Positions 33,685 through 46,800 are shown, counted from the first letter of the stretch. The stretch: DNA of 64,000 nucleotides from Notolepis coatsorum (GCA_963971535.1 OZ020591.1:18894877-18958876), one strand, 5' to 3'. The notes: generated by a model from the sequence alone, not told the origin. A program made the numbers and translations.

Positions 33685-34006
33685 CTTTCTATAGAAGCAG
33701 CTGCAGGGAGGTGCACTGTTTTAACTGAGCGTGGGTTATTGAATTGATTGATTGATTGCTAATTTTATTACTGTCCGCCTTGTTTCCAACTGGTTAAGTT
33801 TAGGCCCTTAGGAATTGGTTAAGGTTAGAGTTTGGAATCAGGGCTGGTGGTCTATCGCCCTGCTCTAAAGACAAACTCTAACCTTAACCAACTTCGAAAG
33901 AGGGCCTAAACTTAACCAGTTGGAAACAAGGTTAGCAATCAATCAATCAATTCAATAGTCCACGCTCACTTAAAACAGCGCACCTCCCAGCTGCTTCTAT
34001 AGAAAG
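33685..34006. mobile_element. palindromic foldback element, 322 bp
   Basis: The left end ctttctatagaagcagctg is mirrored by cagctgcttctatagaaag at the right end, and both arms (~140 bases each, with ttgattgattgattgctaa and gtttccaactggttaagttt) pair around a centre near 33848. No ORF. Part of the arms (taaccttaacca) also appears at 48815-49077. Confidence 0.82.
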
Positions 34007-34586
34007 ATTTTTTTTTATTTTTTTTGCAATTAACACTTTGATCGCCATGGTTAAATTCATAATTTACCATCCCTAGCCAGCTCTATTTGTCTATGGAGAA
34101 GTTCCCCTTCTTTGCAGGGCTATAACTTTTTAAATTCTATTCAGGGGAGGAAACTAACTTTTTGGCTTACCAGCCAACTGGCGAGTATCTGATTTTTTTT
34201 ACCAGACAAGCTGATTTTTTACCAGCCAAAAAAAATCGCTAATTGTGATAATTACTTCTTTGTATGTCTTCGTCTAAATTGATTTTCAATCATAGTAATA
34301 ATCACACCGTGTCTCTACTCTTTAAAATATTTATTAGCATAAAACATTAATAACAGTCTCTACTCTTCACAATATTAGCATAACACATATTAACATGAAA
34401 GAGGGATCTATTCTGGACTGGGTTGGGCTGAACTGGGCAGTGAAAGATGCTGGGTTGGACTGGGTTGGGCAGTGAAAGAAAAAAACCGAAGTATGTGAAG
34501 TGTATAGATAGATAGATGTGAAATGTATAGATGTAGCAGTACTGTCTATCTGTATGTCGTGTATGTCATATGTTATGATGAATTGA

Positions 34587-34720
34587 AAATGGGGGACCCT
34601 GATGTAAACAAGACGAAAGTCTTTCTCTGGTCTGCATCCCCTTAACAATTGTGTGTATTGAGCCGTACTGTATTGTACCCATTCTGCAATCTGTTAATAA
34701 AGTTTTCAATCAGTCAATCA
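34587..34720 (+). mobile_element. LINE family A, 3' tail
   Basis: Plus-strand copy of the conserved family A 3' end with a caatcagtcaatca tail. Inserted in the hAT at 34142-35492. Confidence 0.82.
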
Positions 34721-35165
34721 AGTTAACTTTGAACCTCGGTTGTCAAGCCACGTCAATGTTGTGTATGCATCCGAGTGTTCACTGTGCCTTTAAGACGGCA
34801 CGGTGCCCTTACGACAGTGCTGTGAAGTACCGTCGAGTGTTGTGGTAACGTCAGTTGGGTTGGTCTGCTGTTGTGCACTGGTTGAGCTAGCCCCTTTCGT
34901 GACTGCGATGTGCAAGCCAGGGGCTTTTGAGCATGAAATAAAATGTCTAACCTTACGTCGTAGTCCGGTGCGCAATAGACTAACATACACCTCTGTAATT
35001 TAAATGTGTCCTTGCCTTGGACTCGAGAGTTGTACTAGGGTTGGATGCAGTTCCCCGTTGCTCAGTCTGTCTGTTTTCCATCTTCTGTGTTTAACGTTAT
35101 CTGTTTGCGAGTGCTTCCTTGACTGATGGCCAGTACCACGGGACTTTTATTCAACATTCTATATT

Positions 35166-35368
35166 TCCGCGGGTTGGCCAGTACTGCAGGAACTGTTATT
35201 AAACATTATATATGTCCGCGGGTTGGCCAGTACTGCGGGAACTTTTATTAAAAATTATATATGTCCGCGGGTTGGCCAGTACTGCGGGAACTTTTATTAA
35301 ACATTATATATGTCCGCGGGTTGGCCAGTACTGCGGGAACTTTTATTAAACATTATATATGTCCGCGG
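35166..35368. repeat. minisatellite, 49-bp unit, about 4 copies
   Basis: Unit: gcgggttggccagtactgcg, then ggaacttttattaaacatta, then tatatgtcc. It lies inside the hAT at 34142-35492, so the array arose or was carried within a transposon. Confidence 0.9.
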
Positions 35369-36347
35369 GTCTTGTGCAGTGCTCTCGTGGCACTGTCAAC
35401 TCGCCAGACTGGCGAGTGGTCTTCATGAATCACTCGCCAAACGTAAAAAATACTCGCATTTGGCGAGTAAAGTGGCCTAATTTCCTCCCCTGATTCTATT
35501 GCTAAATTGACATTATTATGGCCCATTCAATGTCCTATATGTATTGTTCAGGGTGTATCAACGATATACTTTTTCATTCACATATTCATACTAAAATATG
35601 GTCTAAAGTATAAGTATGTTTTTATCGTTTTCTGCAGCTTTCTTCAGAACTTGATTTATAGCCCCAAATGCATTATATTGATGATCAAATACAGTTTGGT
35701 AGCGATCTGTGCCAGATGAAAAATTTCAACTGGAGGTACTTCTAGAAGTTACTACGTATCATCTGATATTGACCGGATGGGCGAGGGGGCGTTTATAATT
35801 CCGTGGGCAACGTTATACCATTCATCTAGTGTGGGTCATATGATCATCAGATCAGTTAGTATAGAATACGTTAGAAAATAACGTTGAAACTCACCGTATC
35901 TTCCTCGCGCCGTTGGACGATCAGCGTGGAGTAGACAGTTTTCGATTATGGGATGTTGATCCTGATGAACCATTTCCAGGTTGTATAATACTATATACGT
36001 CCAAATAACGTTGTTTATTGAGTTAGGGCGAGCGATTGATTATCCAGTGTGTTGAGATAGAGTCCTGCTAATGATCGCGAGTGCCCGGACGATTTATGGA
36101 TGAGCACTTCCTGTTTGACGAGTCACTTCCTGTTGGCGATCTGCCGATCGGCCACCAGATGGCGCTCTTGAACCGCTAGAGAGTTGAGTGGAGATCAGCA
36201 GTATATCTCAGGACCCCGGAGGAGAAATATGATTTCGATCACAGATTTTTTTAAATATTGACATCAAAGACGAGTTACGGCGTCTTTGGCAGAATGAGCA
36301 TGGCTAGGAATGACGTCTAAACACGTCATCTGCGATTAAAGTGTTAA

Positions 36348-36644
36348 TCAATCAATCAATCAATTTGCGCGATTTTTATTTTGTTCCACAATGACTCATG
36401 ACCCATCAATTACATCATCCAACATTGTTTAAGCAACTAAGACATTCGCCGTGACAGAATCGTTTTCCATTTAGTCGTTATGACGCTATCAACATATCCA
36501 TTCGTAAAGATTATTGTCCGCCATCTTGTTTTTTTCTAAAGAGTCGCACGGCGGAGTGATAGTAATTCGGTTGTGGGCGGTTCCTGGGACCAAGAGCGTG
36601 GGATTATGAAAAATAACTATGTGTAAATTGACTGTTTCAGCCAA
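36348..36644. other. no recognised gene or element
   Basis: About 0.3 kb beginning with caat repeats. No coding signal. Confidence 0.35.
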
Positions 36645-36972
36645 TCAGAATAGAGAAATTTGCATGCCGTTGTATAATTCTGTAGGCAGCCAGAAGCAGG
36701 ATGGAAGAATGGTCTGATTTGCAGAATGGCTGGCAGAGGAGGGGTTTGTTACGTATGACTTCCTGAATGGGCTGTAACAATGATCCAGGATGTTATTTCC
36801 CTGTGTTTTCACATCGATGTGCTGAAAGTATTTACTATTTAGGTAATACTTCACACAGAGATGCTTGATTGAAATCTCCAACCACGATTAAAGCAGTCTC
36901 TGGGTGTTTACCTTCTTTGTTGCTGGAGTCTCCTCGCCCAGCCATGTCTCCGTCAAACATATGATGTTGCAG
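36645..36972 (-). mobile_element. LINE endonuclease fragment (family B group), part 2
   Basis: The minus strand reads LTETWLGEETPA and FQHIDVKTQGNNILDHCYSP, endonuclease-domain text of a CR1/L2/Rex1-group ORF2. Its upstream part is at 43811-43892 (ANVLSLDNKLCELRARISFQ); the L1 at 36973-43794 separates the two. Confidence 0.82.
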
Positions 36973-37145
36973 AAGGGGCGTGGCTAGGCGAGCAATGGAG
37001 TAACACGCTGTTTGTTCTAGCTCCCGTCGAGCCTCTACTTATTTTTATTTTATCTTAATTTAATAAGCTTACGGATTTACAAAACTTAGTGAATCTTACT
37101 CGGGGTACATTTGTTCAAACCAATGGTCATTGTTTACACTGACAG

Positions 37146-38062
37146 ATGGCATCAAACCTACGCAAATACAGTTGCGTCTCGAATCCAAGTAGGCCTGTAA
37201 AAGCCTCGACTTCCATTTCTGGGCCACCACCGTCCACACCGTCAAAGATGTCTGGCGTGGATACCACAGCCTTAAAGGCGGAGATTCTCCTTGCGCTGAA
37301 ATCGGAACTCGCAGAGATAATACAATCGGAATTGAAAGGTGCACTTTCCAAAGAGTTCGACCTTATCAGAAATTATTTGAAAGTGATGAGGAAATGCGAA
37401 GCTGTGTAGCGACACTGCGTGTGGACATGAACAAAATGGAGGCTACAGTTAAAGACGTGGAGGGTGGTCTCTCGAGGTGGTCGGACGAGGTGGTAACGCT
37501 ACAAACCACAGTCGAAGACTTAAAATCAGAGATGGCGGGTCTCAGAGGGAAGTGTGAGGACATGGAAGGAAGAATGAGGAGGTGCAACGTGAGGATAATT
37601 GGGGTGGCTGAGACGGAAGGCTCGAGCTCCACTGCGTCGGTCTCAAAACTACTGAGAGACGTGCTACGAACGGATAATGAAGTGCTGGTAGACCACTCGC
37701 ACAGAACACTGGGGCCGAAGAGGACGGACGGGAAGCCTCGTGCTATCGTGGCTAAACTCCACTACTACCAGGACTGTGTCAAGGTTTTGAGCCAGGCGCG
37801 CGCTCAGGCCCCAATACAGTTCAACGGAATGCCTATTGCGATCTTCCCCGACTATGCCACGAGTGTCGTGAAGGCCAGGGCTGCGTTTACGGAGGTGAGG
37901 AAGCTACTACGCGGTCGTGAGGGCACCTGGTACGGCATTCTTTTTCCAGCCCGACTTCGCATCACGCACGGGGGAGAAGATAAAGAGTTCATCGATGCAG
38001 GTGAAGCAATGAGCTACGTCAGAAAGAACATTGTACACGCTGCAGCGGGTGAGACCACATAG
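37146..38062 (+). pseudogene. L1 ORF1 (RNA-binding chaperone protein)
   Basis: ATG at 37146 begins MASNLRKYSCVSNPSRPVKA, a basic Ser/Pro-rich leader. A coiled-coil-like stretch follows (LKSELAEIIQSELKGALSKE, then MNKMEATVKDVEGGLSRWSD). Next come an RRM-like segment (RRCNVRIIGVAET) and the C-terminal domain with LRITHGGEDKEFIDAGEAMS, stopping at 38060-38062. One frame change near 37385 separates the leader from the rest. The order matches vertebrate L1 ORF1 (Transposase_22), which binds L1 RNA in the cytoplasmic particle. Confidence 0.85.
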
Positions 38063-38194
38063 AAAGAGAGATGTATCGGTGTGTACGTGCTGCTTATGAT
38101 ATGCAGGTGATGTGAACAATGTATCATATTAACTTCAACAGGACAATATATGTATAGAGGCTACTGTAATGTCTACTGTGTGATCATCTATGTG

Positions 38195-38579
38195 TATCTA
38201 TTTTTTTTTTTTTTAAACCAGGAAGTCCCATTGAGATACAAGATCTCCTTTGCAAGGTAGACCTGGCCAAGATGACAGCAATAACATTTGCAATACATCA
38301 CACAGCAATAAAATGTGCGATACATCACACAAGAACATAATAAATGTGCATGTACAATACATCACATGTAAACACAAAGCAGAATAGTCTACATGATAGT
38401 AAAAGTGTATAATACAGGGTAATACAGTAATTTTGCAGTTGGGACCCGACTACAGAAAGCAGCAACATTCTTCTTGTAAAAAAAATTAAAAATATGTTAT
38501 AATCGCATCGCAAATCGCAATCGCAATATCTGTCCAAATAATCGCAGTTAGATTATTTCCCAAAATCGTGCAGCCCTAC
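38195..38579. repeat. repeat material between L1 ORF1 and ORF2
   Basis: The stretch accaggaagtcccattgaga is a very common fish repeat segment, and the right side (gcatcgcaaatcgcaatcgc ... aaatcgtgcagcccta) looks like a hAT terminus. I could not find the matching left terminus. Confidence 0.5.
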
Positions 38580-38678
38580 ATTCAACATGCTTAACTGATC
38601 AGACGTCTGCTTTGCTTTTCACCTGCAGTTGTGCTGAGCTCTCTCTAGGTTCCAGATGCATGGCCTCTCTCATCTACT

Positions 38679-41600
38679 ATGATCGACACGGGTGATACCA
38701 TGGGGCTGGAAGGGTGCTCTGTCAATTTTGTGAGTTGGAATGTTAAATCACTCAACCACCCAGTAAAGCGTAAGAAGATACTTACACATTTAAAACAACT
38801 CAATGTAGACATAGCGTTTTTACAGGAGACACACTTAAAAACTGCGGACCATGCTCGACTGAGGGGGGGGTGGGTGGGATAGATGTATCACTCCAACTTC
38901 CACACGAAGGCCAGAGGAGCAGCCATTTTGATAGATAAAAACACGCCATTTACTATGTCAAGTGTAGAGGCCGACCCTGCAGGGCGCTATATTATAGTGG
39001 TGGGGAAACTGCATTCATTTCCGGTCATTCTGGCTAATATCTACGCACCAAACTGGGACAACCCTTCGTTCTTCACCAGCCTTTTTTCTCTCTTACCGGA
39101 TATGACCTCGCACCATCTCATCCTTGGCGGCGACATGAATTGTGCACTCTCCCCGGTGCTGGACCGTAGCTCGCCCAGAAAGGCCCCCCAGTCCAGCTCG
39201 GCCCGTGCAATCCGGCGCTTTCTTAAATCATATGGGGTAGCTGACGTGTGGCGGTTTCGTAATCCTACATCCAGAGGATACTCCTTTTTTTCCCCGGTCC
39301 ATAATACCTTCTCGCACATAGACAGCTTTCTCCTGGATAAGAGACTCCTTCCCCTCGTAACCAAATGCGAATACGGAGCGATAGTTATCTCAGTCCCTTA
39401 GTTATGAAAATGAGTATCCTGAATACACGGCTCGGCCACTGCCAGTGGAGACTCAACCCGTTGCTCCTGTCGGAGGAAGCCTTCACAAGCTTCATCACCT
39501 CGGAAATTACATTATTTCTCGACATTAATAAGACTCCGGGAATGTCTTCTTTAACCATTTGGGAATCACTGAAGGCGTACTTAAGGGGACAGGTGATTTC
39601 ATATTGCGCCAACCAAAAGAAGATAAACACGGCACGCCTTAAGCAACTGACGGACGAGATTTTGGAGCTAGATAGACTACATAGCCACTCGCCATCAACC
39701 GACACGTTGAAAAAACGTATATCGCTGCGAACTGAGTTTGACCTCCTGTCAACGCGACAGGCTGAGTACCTCATTACTAAAACGCGACAGGGGTACTATG
39801 AACATGGGGACAAGGCCGGACGGATACTTGCCCATCAGCTGCGACAAAGAACTGCCAACCAGTCCATCCCCACTATCAACGACGAGCGAGGCTCAAAAGC
39901 CACTGACTACCTTAAAATTAATAAAAGCTTTAAAACTTTCTACCAATCGTTATACACCTCGGACTCGCAAGTGGGGCCCTCCACGCTAGACGATTTCTAT
40001 AGGACCCTCCGCGTCCTGACAGTCGACCCAGAGAGGGCCGCAGATCTGGAGGAGGAACTGACGGTTGCGGAGATTACGTCAGCGATTAGATCTATGCAGA
40101 GTGGCAAGTCCCCGGGGCCAGACGGCTACCCTACAGACTTCTACAAAAAATTCTCAACCCAGCTGTCCCCGCTGCTGCTAGCCGTATTTGATGAATCATT
40201 CTCAACAAATTCTCTTCCTCCGACCATGCGCCAAGCGGTTATCTCCTTTATCCTTAAGAAAGACAAGAACCCACTGGAATGCGGCTCGTTCCGTCCAATT
40301 TCCCTCCTTAACGCCGATGTCAAGGTTCTCGCTAAAGTTCTGACCTGTCGTCTGGAGGGGGTTCTCCCCTCAATTATCTCGCCGGACCAAACAGGCTTCA
40401 TCAAGAATCGGTACTCTTTCTTTAATATCAGACGCCTCCTAAATATCCTGTATAGCCCCTCTCCACCCGGAACACCTGAGGTGGTCCTCTCCCTTGATGC
40501 GGTTAAATCGTTTGATCGGGTGGAGTGGGACTATCTTTTTCACGCTCTGGAGAGGTTTGGGTTTGGCCCTAAACTCATAGCTTGGATTAAAATTCTATAT
40601 ACGTCTCCGATGGCTGCTGTTCGCACCAACAACAATCTATCCACCTACTTTGAACTCCATAGGGGTACGAGACAGGGATGTCCTTTATCTCCACTCCTTT
40701 TCGCGATCGCAATGGAGCCCCTTGCGCTGGCTCTGAGGCAGAACACCGATATCAAGGGGATCATGCATGCGGGCTCGGAGCATAAATCTCGCTCTACGCG
40801 GACGACATGTTGTTGTATATATCACAACCCCAAACGAGTCTTCCTCGGTTGATGACCCTACTTGCGGACTTCGGCAAAATATCCGGATACAAAATCAACA
40901 TTCAAAAAAGCGAACTGATGCCCGTCGGCACCTCTGCGGATCGGATACCTCTGAGCACATTCCCGTTTACAATTAGCCCTAAAAAGTTCAAGTACCTCGG
41001 GATATGGATCACGCATGAACATAAGGACCTATATATGGCTAACTATCAACCTTTACTGTCTAACCTGGCGAGAGATATTGAACGTTGGGACCCCCTGTCG
41101 CTATCCCTGGGTGGGAGAATCAACACAATAAAGATGAATGTATTGCAGACATTTCTATATGTATTTCAGAGTCTTCCAGTCTTTCTGACCAAGACATTCT
41201 TCTCCAAGATAAACAACCAGATATCTTCCTTTTATCTGGAACAAAAAAACGCCCCGGATCAAAAGATCTATGCTGCAGAGACCCCGCGTAATGGGTGGGA
41301 TGACGCTTTCAAACTTTATTTACTACTACTGGGCAGCAAACATAAGATCGTTATTATACTGGGTAAAGGGGGAGGACACAGCCCCCTGGTGGACAGTACT
41401 GGAGAGAGCGTCGGTTAAATCCACCTCCCTATCTGCCTTGTTATGTGCTAGGCTCCCGTTCACACAGCCCATATCTAGCTTTACCTCGAACCCAGTTGTC
41501 ATCCACTCGATAAAAGTGTGGAACCAATTTAGGAGAACCTTCTCCCTCAGGGAACTATCACTGGCTGCTCCGATCACAAGAAATCACATGTTTGTCCCAT

Positions 41601-43516
41601 CAACGATGGATAAGGCCTTTGACAGTTGGGTTGGGAGTGGAGTGATTACGCTGTCTGACCTCTATATGGACGGCAACTTTGCCTCCTTTGAACAGCTAGT
41701 ACAGAAATACAAGATCCTTACAAGATACAGAAATACAAGATCCTAGGTCACACTTCTATAGATACTTGCAACTCCGGAGCTTCGTAACTTCGAACTCGGA
41801 CTGCTACCCAGTGTGTCCTCCTGCCTCCCTTTTAGACTCGATCTTGAACTGTAAACTGATCCAGAAACAGGCTATAAGCAGAATTTATGAACTACTTAAT
41901 AGAAGCAACTCGACACCTTTAGACCTCCTCAGGGGCAGATGGGAGACTGACTTAGGTGAACCAATCACAGAGGTCACATGGGACAAGATAATACAGGGGA
42001 TTTTCTCCTCTTCCATTTGCCTTAAACATGCGGTTATCCAATTTAAAATTGTACACGACTGCTAGGCCTGCCACGATAACACATTTTGCTGGGCGATTAA
42101 TTGCCCCCGAAAATATCGCGATAAGCGATATTATTGCGACCGGTTAGAGAATTTTTTTTTTTTGGAGAAATTTATTTCCCAAAACTTTTATTTTGAAGCC
42201 CACCGCTCCGTCTTTTCCGGTGTTTTAGACTTTTATTTTGAAGCCCACCGACCGGACCGGAAGTATTGTTGCGATTATCAGGTACTTTGGGTACCAGAAA
42301 AGTCACGTGAAACACTGCAGACCACTGATTGGTCAGAATAGAGACGCGTCTCTAGGATTTCATAAGCATTATGTTTGCAGCAGGCACAAGTGCAATAAAC
42401 AAAGGATACAGTCACTGTGTATTCTGCCTCATTTATTGATTAAACAAAACCGACATCAACACAATTTGCCACCGAGCGGAGAGTTTAGTCTCGCAAAAAG
42501 ATCGCTGACTTGTTAAGGCTTGTTGTTAGGTTAGGTGCTAATGTTGTGCTAGCGTTTTAGCATGGCTATCGTACATAGCGTGATCAATATAACTCGCTAT
42601 TGATTGTTTGTATGAGTAACGTTAATGCTAGTAGAATAGACACAACGTGAGGTAATCACCATCCATTTTAAACCGGTTATTACCTAATGCTAACGTTAGC
42701 AAATAGACGCGACTGGTAACGTTAACGCTTGTAGAATAGACACAATGAGAGGTAACGTTAGCGTTAGCAGAATAGACACAACGAGGGTCTCGTTAATGTT
42801 GTTATTGATTGATTGATTGAAAACTGTGTTTACTCTGTTTGTATGAGTAACGTTAATGCTAGTAGAATAGAAAGCCAGCGGCCCGCCTCCCAACACGGAC
42901 AGTGACTGACAAGGGGCACTGGGTCCGCCTCATTAAAACAAACGCGCAAATAGCAATTAATCGCGCCCGTCAAAATCATTGCATTCATTTTAATTATCGC
43001 GGCAATTAATCGATTTATTGCTTATCGCGGCAGGCCTACCGACTGCATTGGTCTAAAGACAGGCTCTCTAAGATATATCCCGACATAGACCCTCTATGCG
43101 ACCGTTGCAGACAGGCTCCAGCCACTCTGCTCCACATGTTCTGGACGTGCCCAAAGTTGCACACCTACTGGCAGACCATCTTTGACACCTTCTCTAAGAT
43201 ATTTGGAAAGGAAGTGGAGCCATCACCATATATTGCATTATTCGGAGTGGCCCCAATGGACATCCACTTTAGATGGTGGGAATCTAGAATGCTGGCCTTC
43301 TGTTTACTTCTGGCCAGAAGGCTGATACTGTTCAAATGGAAGGACCCAGGTTCACCTGTCTACGGCCACTGGATGAGAGAGGTCATGTATCATATTAAAC
43401 TGGAGAAGATCAGGTATACTATCAGAGGTTGTACCGAAAAATTCCACAATATTTGGGATCCTTTCCTAACTTTCTTTGAGGGTATGGAAGCGGATAATGT
43501 GACAGAGGCGATCTGA
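38679..43516 (+). pseudogene. L1 ORF2 (endonuclease and reverse transcriptase), broken
   Basis: Endonuclease: VNFVSWNVKSLNHPVKRKKI, FLQETHLK, GDMNCALSPVLDRSS and SHIDSFLLDK. Reverse transcriptase: GKSPGPDGYPTDFYKKF, FRPISLLNADVKVLAKVLTC, DQTGFIKNR, RGTRQGCPLSPLLFAIAMEP and catalytic LYADDMLLY (40791-40817). Cys-rich tail region: DPLCDRCRQAPATLLHMFWT. Breaks seen: a stop at 38880-38882, frame changes near 39390, 40790, 41280 and 41750, and a hAT insertion at 42063. Once encoded the nicking and copying enzyme for target-primed reverse transcription. Confidence 0.88.
42063..43038. mobile_element. non-autonomous hAT element, 976 bp, in L1 ORF2
   Basis: Ends TAGGCCTGCCACGATAA and TTATCGCGGCAGGCCTA, with 8-bp duplication ACGACTGC / CCGACTGC (42055-42062, 43039-43046; one mismatch). 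The L1 protein resumes directly after it (HWSKDRLSKIYPDIDPLCDR). No transposase. Confidence 0.92.
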
Positions 43517-43810
43517 CTGGCCTTCCTGATCTCTCAGCTCTTTTCTTCTATTATGTTCTTACTTTTCTTCTTCTCTATCTGCAGAATGCAAGAGATATGT
43601 GACTGCTGTCGGGTGATTTAAAAGCTAAAAGGAAAAACAATGATTAATAAATGATCTAAGATATTGTAGAATGATTTTGTCTGGTATAGGGTTGGGGGGA
43701 GGGAGGGAGGGCCTTATTTTATTTTTATTTTGGCCCATGTGGGACCGCCTGTTAAAACAAAACTTTCAAATACAAAAAACCTTGTTAAAAAAAAACATAT
43801 GATGTAGCAG

Positions 43811-43892
43811 TCCCTCGTTTCTTGTTGGAAAGATATCCTTGCTCTTAGCTCGCACAGTTTATTATCCAGAGAGTACATTGGCAAGCAGAATA
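43811..43892 (-). mobile_element. LINE endonuclease fragment, part 1
   Basis: The minus strand reads ILLANVLSLDNKLCELRARI, the start of a LINE endonuclease domain that continues at 36972-36645 across the L1. Confidence 0.82.
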
Positions 43893-46800
43893 GTCAAGTC
43901 AAGTCAAGAGTTTTAATTGTCACGGCATACAGGTATACAATGAAATGCGGCTGGTCTTGCCCGCGACGATGTGCAATACAGTGGTACAACATATAATAGA
44001 ATCCAATAAAATACAGTGGTACAACATATTAATAGAATCCAATAAAACAGTGCAATAAACAGGTACATGGTGTGCCATCTCGGTATCTGTACATTAGTAT
44101 TTACAGAGCATATAGGACATGCTAGGTAGCTTTAGTAGTGCAATACACTGTTCCTGATGCTATACTACTTTAAGTGGCCTTTCCTCTGGCCATAAGTGTG
44201 CGTGTGTGCGGCATGAGTGTTAAAGTGGCTGCTAGTGTGTGAGCGTGCTCAGCGTGCGTGTCGTGTATGTGCTTGTGTGTGGATAGTTCAGTTTCTGTGT
44301 CTCTCCATGTTCATTGTTCAAGGCTCTGATGGCCTGGGGGAAGAAGCTTAGCCTAAGCCTCTCCGTCCTAGTAGCTGGAGTTCGCAGGCGTCTGCCTGAC
44401 CTCAGCAGCTGGAACAGGCTGTTATTGGGGTGGTGGGGGTCTTTCATTATCCTGCAGGCTCTGGATTTGCACCTCTTGTTGTATAGAGCCTGCAGGGGAG
44501 GTAGCGCAATACCCGTGGTACGCTCGGCTGAGCGCACCACACTCTGTAGGGCCTTCTTGTCCCGTGCCGTGCTGTTCCCATACCAGGCAGTGATGTTTCC
44601 GGTCAAGATGCTCTCTACAGCTCCTGAGTAGAAGGACTGGAGTATCTTCCCCGATACTCTGAACTTCCTTAACTGTCTCAGGTGGTAGAGGCGCTGCTTC
44701 GCTTTCTTTACTACTGTGTTTATGTGTGTTGACCATGTCAGGTCCTCTGAGATGTGGACCCCCAGGTACTTGAAGCTGCTCACCCTGTCCACGGTAGCCC
44801 CGTTAATCGTCAGTGGTGTGTGTGTCTCCTGCTGTCCTCTCCTATAATCCACGATCAGCTCCTTGGTTTTACCAATGTTCAGGAGCAGGCTGTTGTCCTG
44901 GCACCAACGTTCCAGTACCTCAACCTCCTCTCGGTAGGCCTTCTCGTCGTTGTCCGAGATCAGCCCCACCACCACCGTGTCGTCGGCGAACTTCACAATG
45001 GAGTTGGAGCTGAACTTGGCCGCACAGTCGTGTGTGTAGAGTGAGTACAGCAGGGGGCTTAGAACACAGCCCTGGGGGGACCCGATGCTCAGGGTGATGG
45101 TGTTGGAGGTCTGACCCCCCACCCTGACCGCCTGGGGTCTTTCACTCAGAAAGTCCAGTACCCAGGCGCTCAGGGCGGAGCTCAGGCCTAGCTCGATCAG
45201 CTTGTCCACCAGTCTGGTGGGGACTATGGTGTTGAACGCTGAGCTGTAGTCAATGAACAACAGTCTCACATAGCCCCCCTTCTGACGGTCAAGGTGGGAG
45301 AGAGTGCTGTGCAGTACCTGGGAGACCGCGTCATCAGTGGACCTGTTTGTCCTGTATGCAAATTGCATAGGGTCCATATCACTGGGGAGAGAGGCACAAA
45401 TGTGGTCCTTGACCAGCCTCTCGAAACATTTCATGACCACAGAGGTGAGTGCCACCGGTCTGTAATCATTTGGACATGTTGGGGAGGGTTTCTTCGGTAC
45501 AGGGATGATGGTAGACATCTTGAAGCAGGCAGGGACTACTGACTCCGCCAGGGATTGATTAAATATGGCGGTGAACACCGGGGCAAGCTGGTTTGCACAG
45601 GACTTAAGTATGCGTCCTGTTATACCATCTGGGCCTGCAGCCTTCCTGGTGTTCACCTGCATAAATGCTCTTCTCACACTGTGTTCCGACAACGAGAGAG
45701 CGCCCCCGCCCCCCCGCGGTTGCCCCCCCCCCTCCACAACAGCCGGTGCGCCAGTGACGTCACTAGCCAGAGGGCTAGCGGCGACACTGTCTACACCGAA
45801 CCGAGCGTAGAAGGAGTTGAGTTTGTCCGCTAGAGAGGCGTCGTCGCTCCCCATTGAGGGGGCGCTGACTTTGTAGTCAGTTATTGTCTTCAGTCCCCTC
45901 CACAAGCCTCTTGTGTCGTTTTGTGCCATTTGTGTCTCCAGTTTCTCAGCATATGTCCTCTTAGCAAGTTTAACAGCCTTGCGCAGAGTGTAGACTGAAG
46001 CCTTGTACTCTTCCATATTTCCTGACTCTCTGCCCAGGTTATAAGCCGTGGTGCGTGAGTTTAGGGCTGTTCTTATAGTGCTGTCCACCCAAGGTTTCTG
46101 GTTTGGGAAAACCCGCGCCTTCTTTGTGAGGACAATGCCGTCTACCACTGTTGCTATGTAACAAACAACGGTATCAGCGTACTCGCTGACGTCACTGGCG
46201 CTTCCTTTAAACATGTCCCAGTCTGTATCCGCGAACGCGTCACAGAGATCGGTCTCTGATTCGTCAGACCACTTTTTTGTCTCACGTGACACGACAACGT
46301 CACGCGATCTTTGTTTGTATGCTGGAATAAAAAAAATGGAGTCGTGATCGCTCGCGCTTGTAGAGCCCATCAGTGGCGGAGCCGTTACAGCCTTGTAGGC
46401 AGCTCTGAACGGGGTGTAGCAGTGGTCGAGTGTGTTCCCCCCTCTTGTGGAGCAGGCGATGTGCTGAAAAAAGGTCGGCATCACTTTTTTCAGGTTTGCC
46501 TGATTGAAGTCACCAGTCACTATCGTCGCGGCTTCTGGGTGCTTGATCTGCTGTTTGTTGATGTAGTCGTGTAATTCCCCCAGCGCTTTGCCAGTATTTG
46601 CCTGTGGGTGAATATACACGACGGATAAAATGACCGCGGTAAACTCACGGGGTAGGTGATACGGGCGACACAGGATCTGGAGATGTTCCATATCTGGGGA
46701 GCATGAACTTGAGAGGACATGTACTTCCTTGGGATTAACCCAGAGATTGTTCGTGAGGATGCAGACCCCACCTCCGATGCTCTTCCCAGAGGCTGCCGTG

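Larger units (their letters stand above)
34142..35492. mobile_element. non-autonomous hAT element, 1351 bp
   Basis: Ends CAGGGGAGGAAAC and AATTTCCTCCCCTG, with 8-bp duplication ATTCTATT (34134-34141, 35493-35500). It contains a family A LINE tail and a minisatellite. Confidence 0.94.
34034..36343. mobile_element. piggyBac-like element, split by a hAT
   Basis: TTAA at 34030-34033 and 36344-36347. Inverted ends CACTTTGATCGCCATGG and GCGATTAAAGTG. It is the reverse-oriented relative of 10032-10984, with shared blocks (ggccaccagatggcgctc; atattcatactaaaatatgg). Without the hAT at 34142-35492 it is ~0.95 kb. No intact transposase. Confidence 0.85.
36973..43794 (+). mobile_element. L1 (LINE-1) retrotransposon with ORF1 and ORF2, inactive
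   Basis: A 16-base target duplication (acatatgatgtKgcag; 36957-36972 and 43795-43810) flanks an element with 5' UTR, ORF1, inter-ORF segment, ORF2, 3' UTR and a short A-rich end. Two later insertions lie within it: repeat/hAT-end material around 38200-38580 and a hAT at 42063-43038. Its length without these is about 5.5 kb, so it is close to full length, but both ORFs carry frame breaks. Confidence 0.9.
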
